Origin: Nocardioides pinisoli
Lineage (GTDB): Bacteria; Actinomycetota; Actinomycetes; Propionibacteriales; Nocardioidaceae
Direction of reading: 5' to 3'
Length of the DNA stretch: 64,000 bases
NCBI RefSeq assembly: GCF_024199985.1
Contig: NZ_JANARS010000005.1
Coordinates: 62,001 to 126,000 of the forward strand
Each line of letters begins with the position of its first letter. The stretch's first letter is position 1. The notes below the pieces were generated by a model. The model had not been told where the DNA came from. It searched no databases and saw only the letters and a program-made list of their open reading frames with translations. A program made the translations under genes and the position numbers. Positions 63,959 through 64,000 of the stretch are shown here, one piece after another.

Positions 63959-64000
63959 GTGAGGGTCGCGCGATGTCTTCACGGCGGTACGACGCGCGGA

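Overview
The window is high-GC DNA coding densely on both strands, with many GTG starts and ATGA/GTGA overlaps. Gene order and protein types point to a Gram-positive actinobacterium, most likely of the Nocardioides/Propionibacteriales type. That placement rests on synteny and protein style, not on a database search.

Layout. 1-2.5 kb: 5' part of a cysteine desulfurase gene, a lipoprotein, a HIT protein and a MazG-like protein. 2.5-9.5 kb (minus): proB, obg, rpmA, rplU and an RNase E/G gene. 9.9-33.7 kb: a glycan island with at least seven glycosyltransferases, large membrane proteins, a flippase, an acyltransferase and a nucleotide-sugar cassette. 33.7-45 kb (minus): a B12-binding-type radical SAM gene, then rodA, mrdA, mreD, mreC, mreB, ndk, a DUF4233 gene, folC and a GNAT gene. 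45-47.7 kb: valS (plus). 47.8-55.5 kb (mostly minus): a two-gene coiled-coil locus, clpX, clpP2, clpP1, a MarR regulator, an APH-like pseudogene, tig, tRNA-Pro and tRNA-Gly. 55.5-64 kb: a SpoIIE-type phosphatase, nei, rpiB, an SOS-box DUF222/HNH gene, a DUF3626 gene, an alpha/beta hydrolase, an internally deleted F420-type oxidoreductase remnant, a LURP-one-like gene and metG.

Most of the backbone matches the order familiar from other actinobacteria (valS-folC-ndk-mreBCD-mrdA-rodA-radical SAM-TIGR03936-rne-rplU-rpmA-obg-proB and clpX-clpP-tig). The glycan island interrupts it: the radical SAM gene (33.7 kb) and its usual partner TIGR03936 (12.8 kb) lie about 20 kb apart, and two more glycosyltransferase genes lie between TIGR03936 and rne.

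The most interesting system is the cassette at 19.87-26.5 kb: glucose-1-phosphate cytidylyltransferase, CDP-glucose 4,6-dehydratase, a TylC3-type C-methyltransferase, an RmlC-type epimerase, an SDR reductase and a CmcI-type methyltransferase. No 3-dehydrase (RfbH type) is present. The set predicts a CDP-linked 6-deoxy-3-C-methyl sugar, possibly also O-methylated, resembling CDP-vinelose. The surrounding glycosyltransferases, flippase and acyltransferase would build it into a surface glycan.

Other notable signals are a perfect actinobacterial SOS box before the DUF222/HNH gene, a ClgR-like operator before clpP1, two genes damaged by internal deletions, several TANNNT -10 boxes 6-8 nt before start codons (probable leaderless mRNAs), and short tandem repeats of 11, 12 and 15 bp at gene ends.
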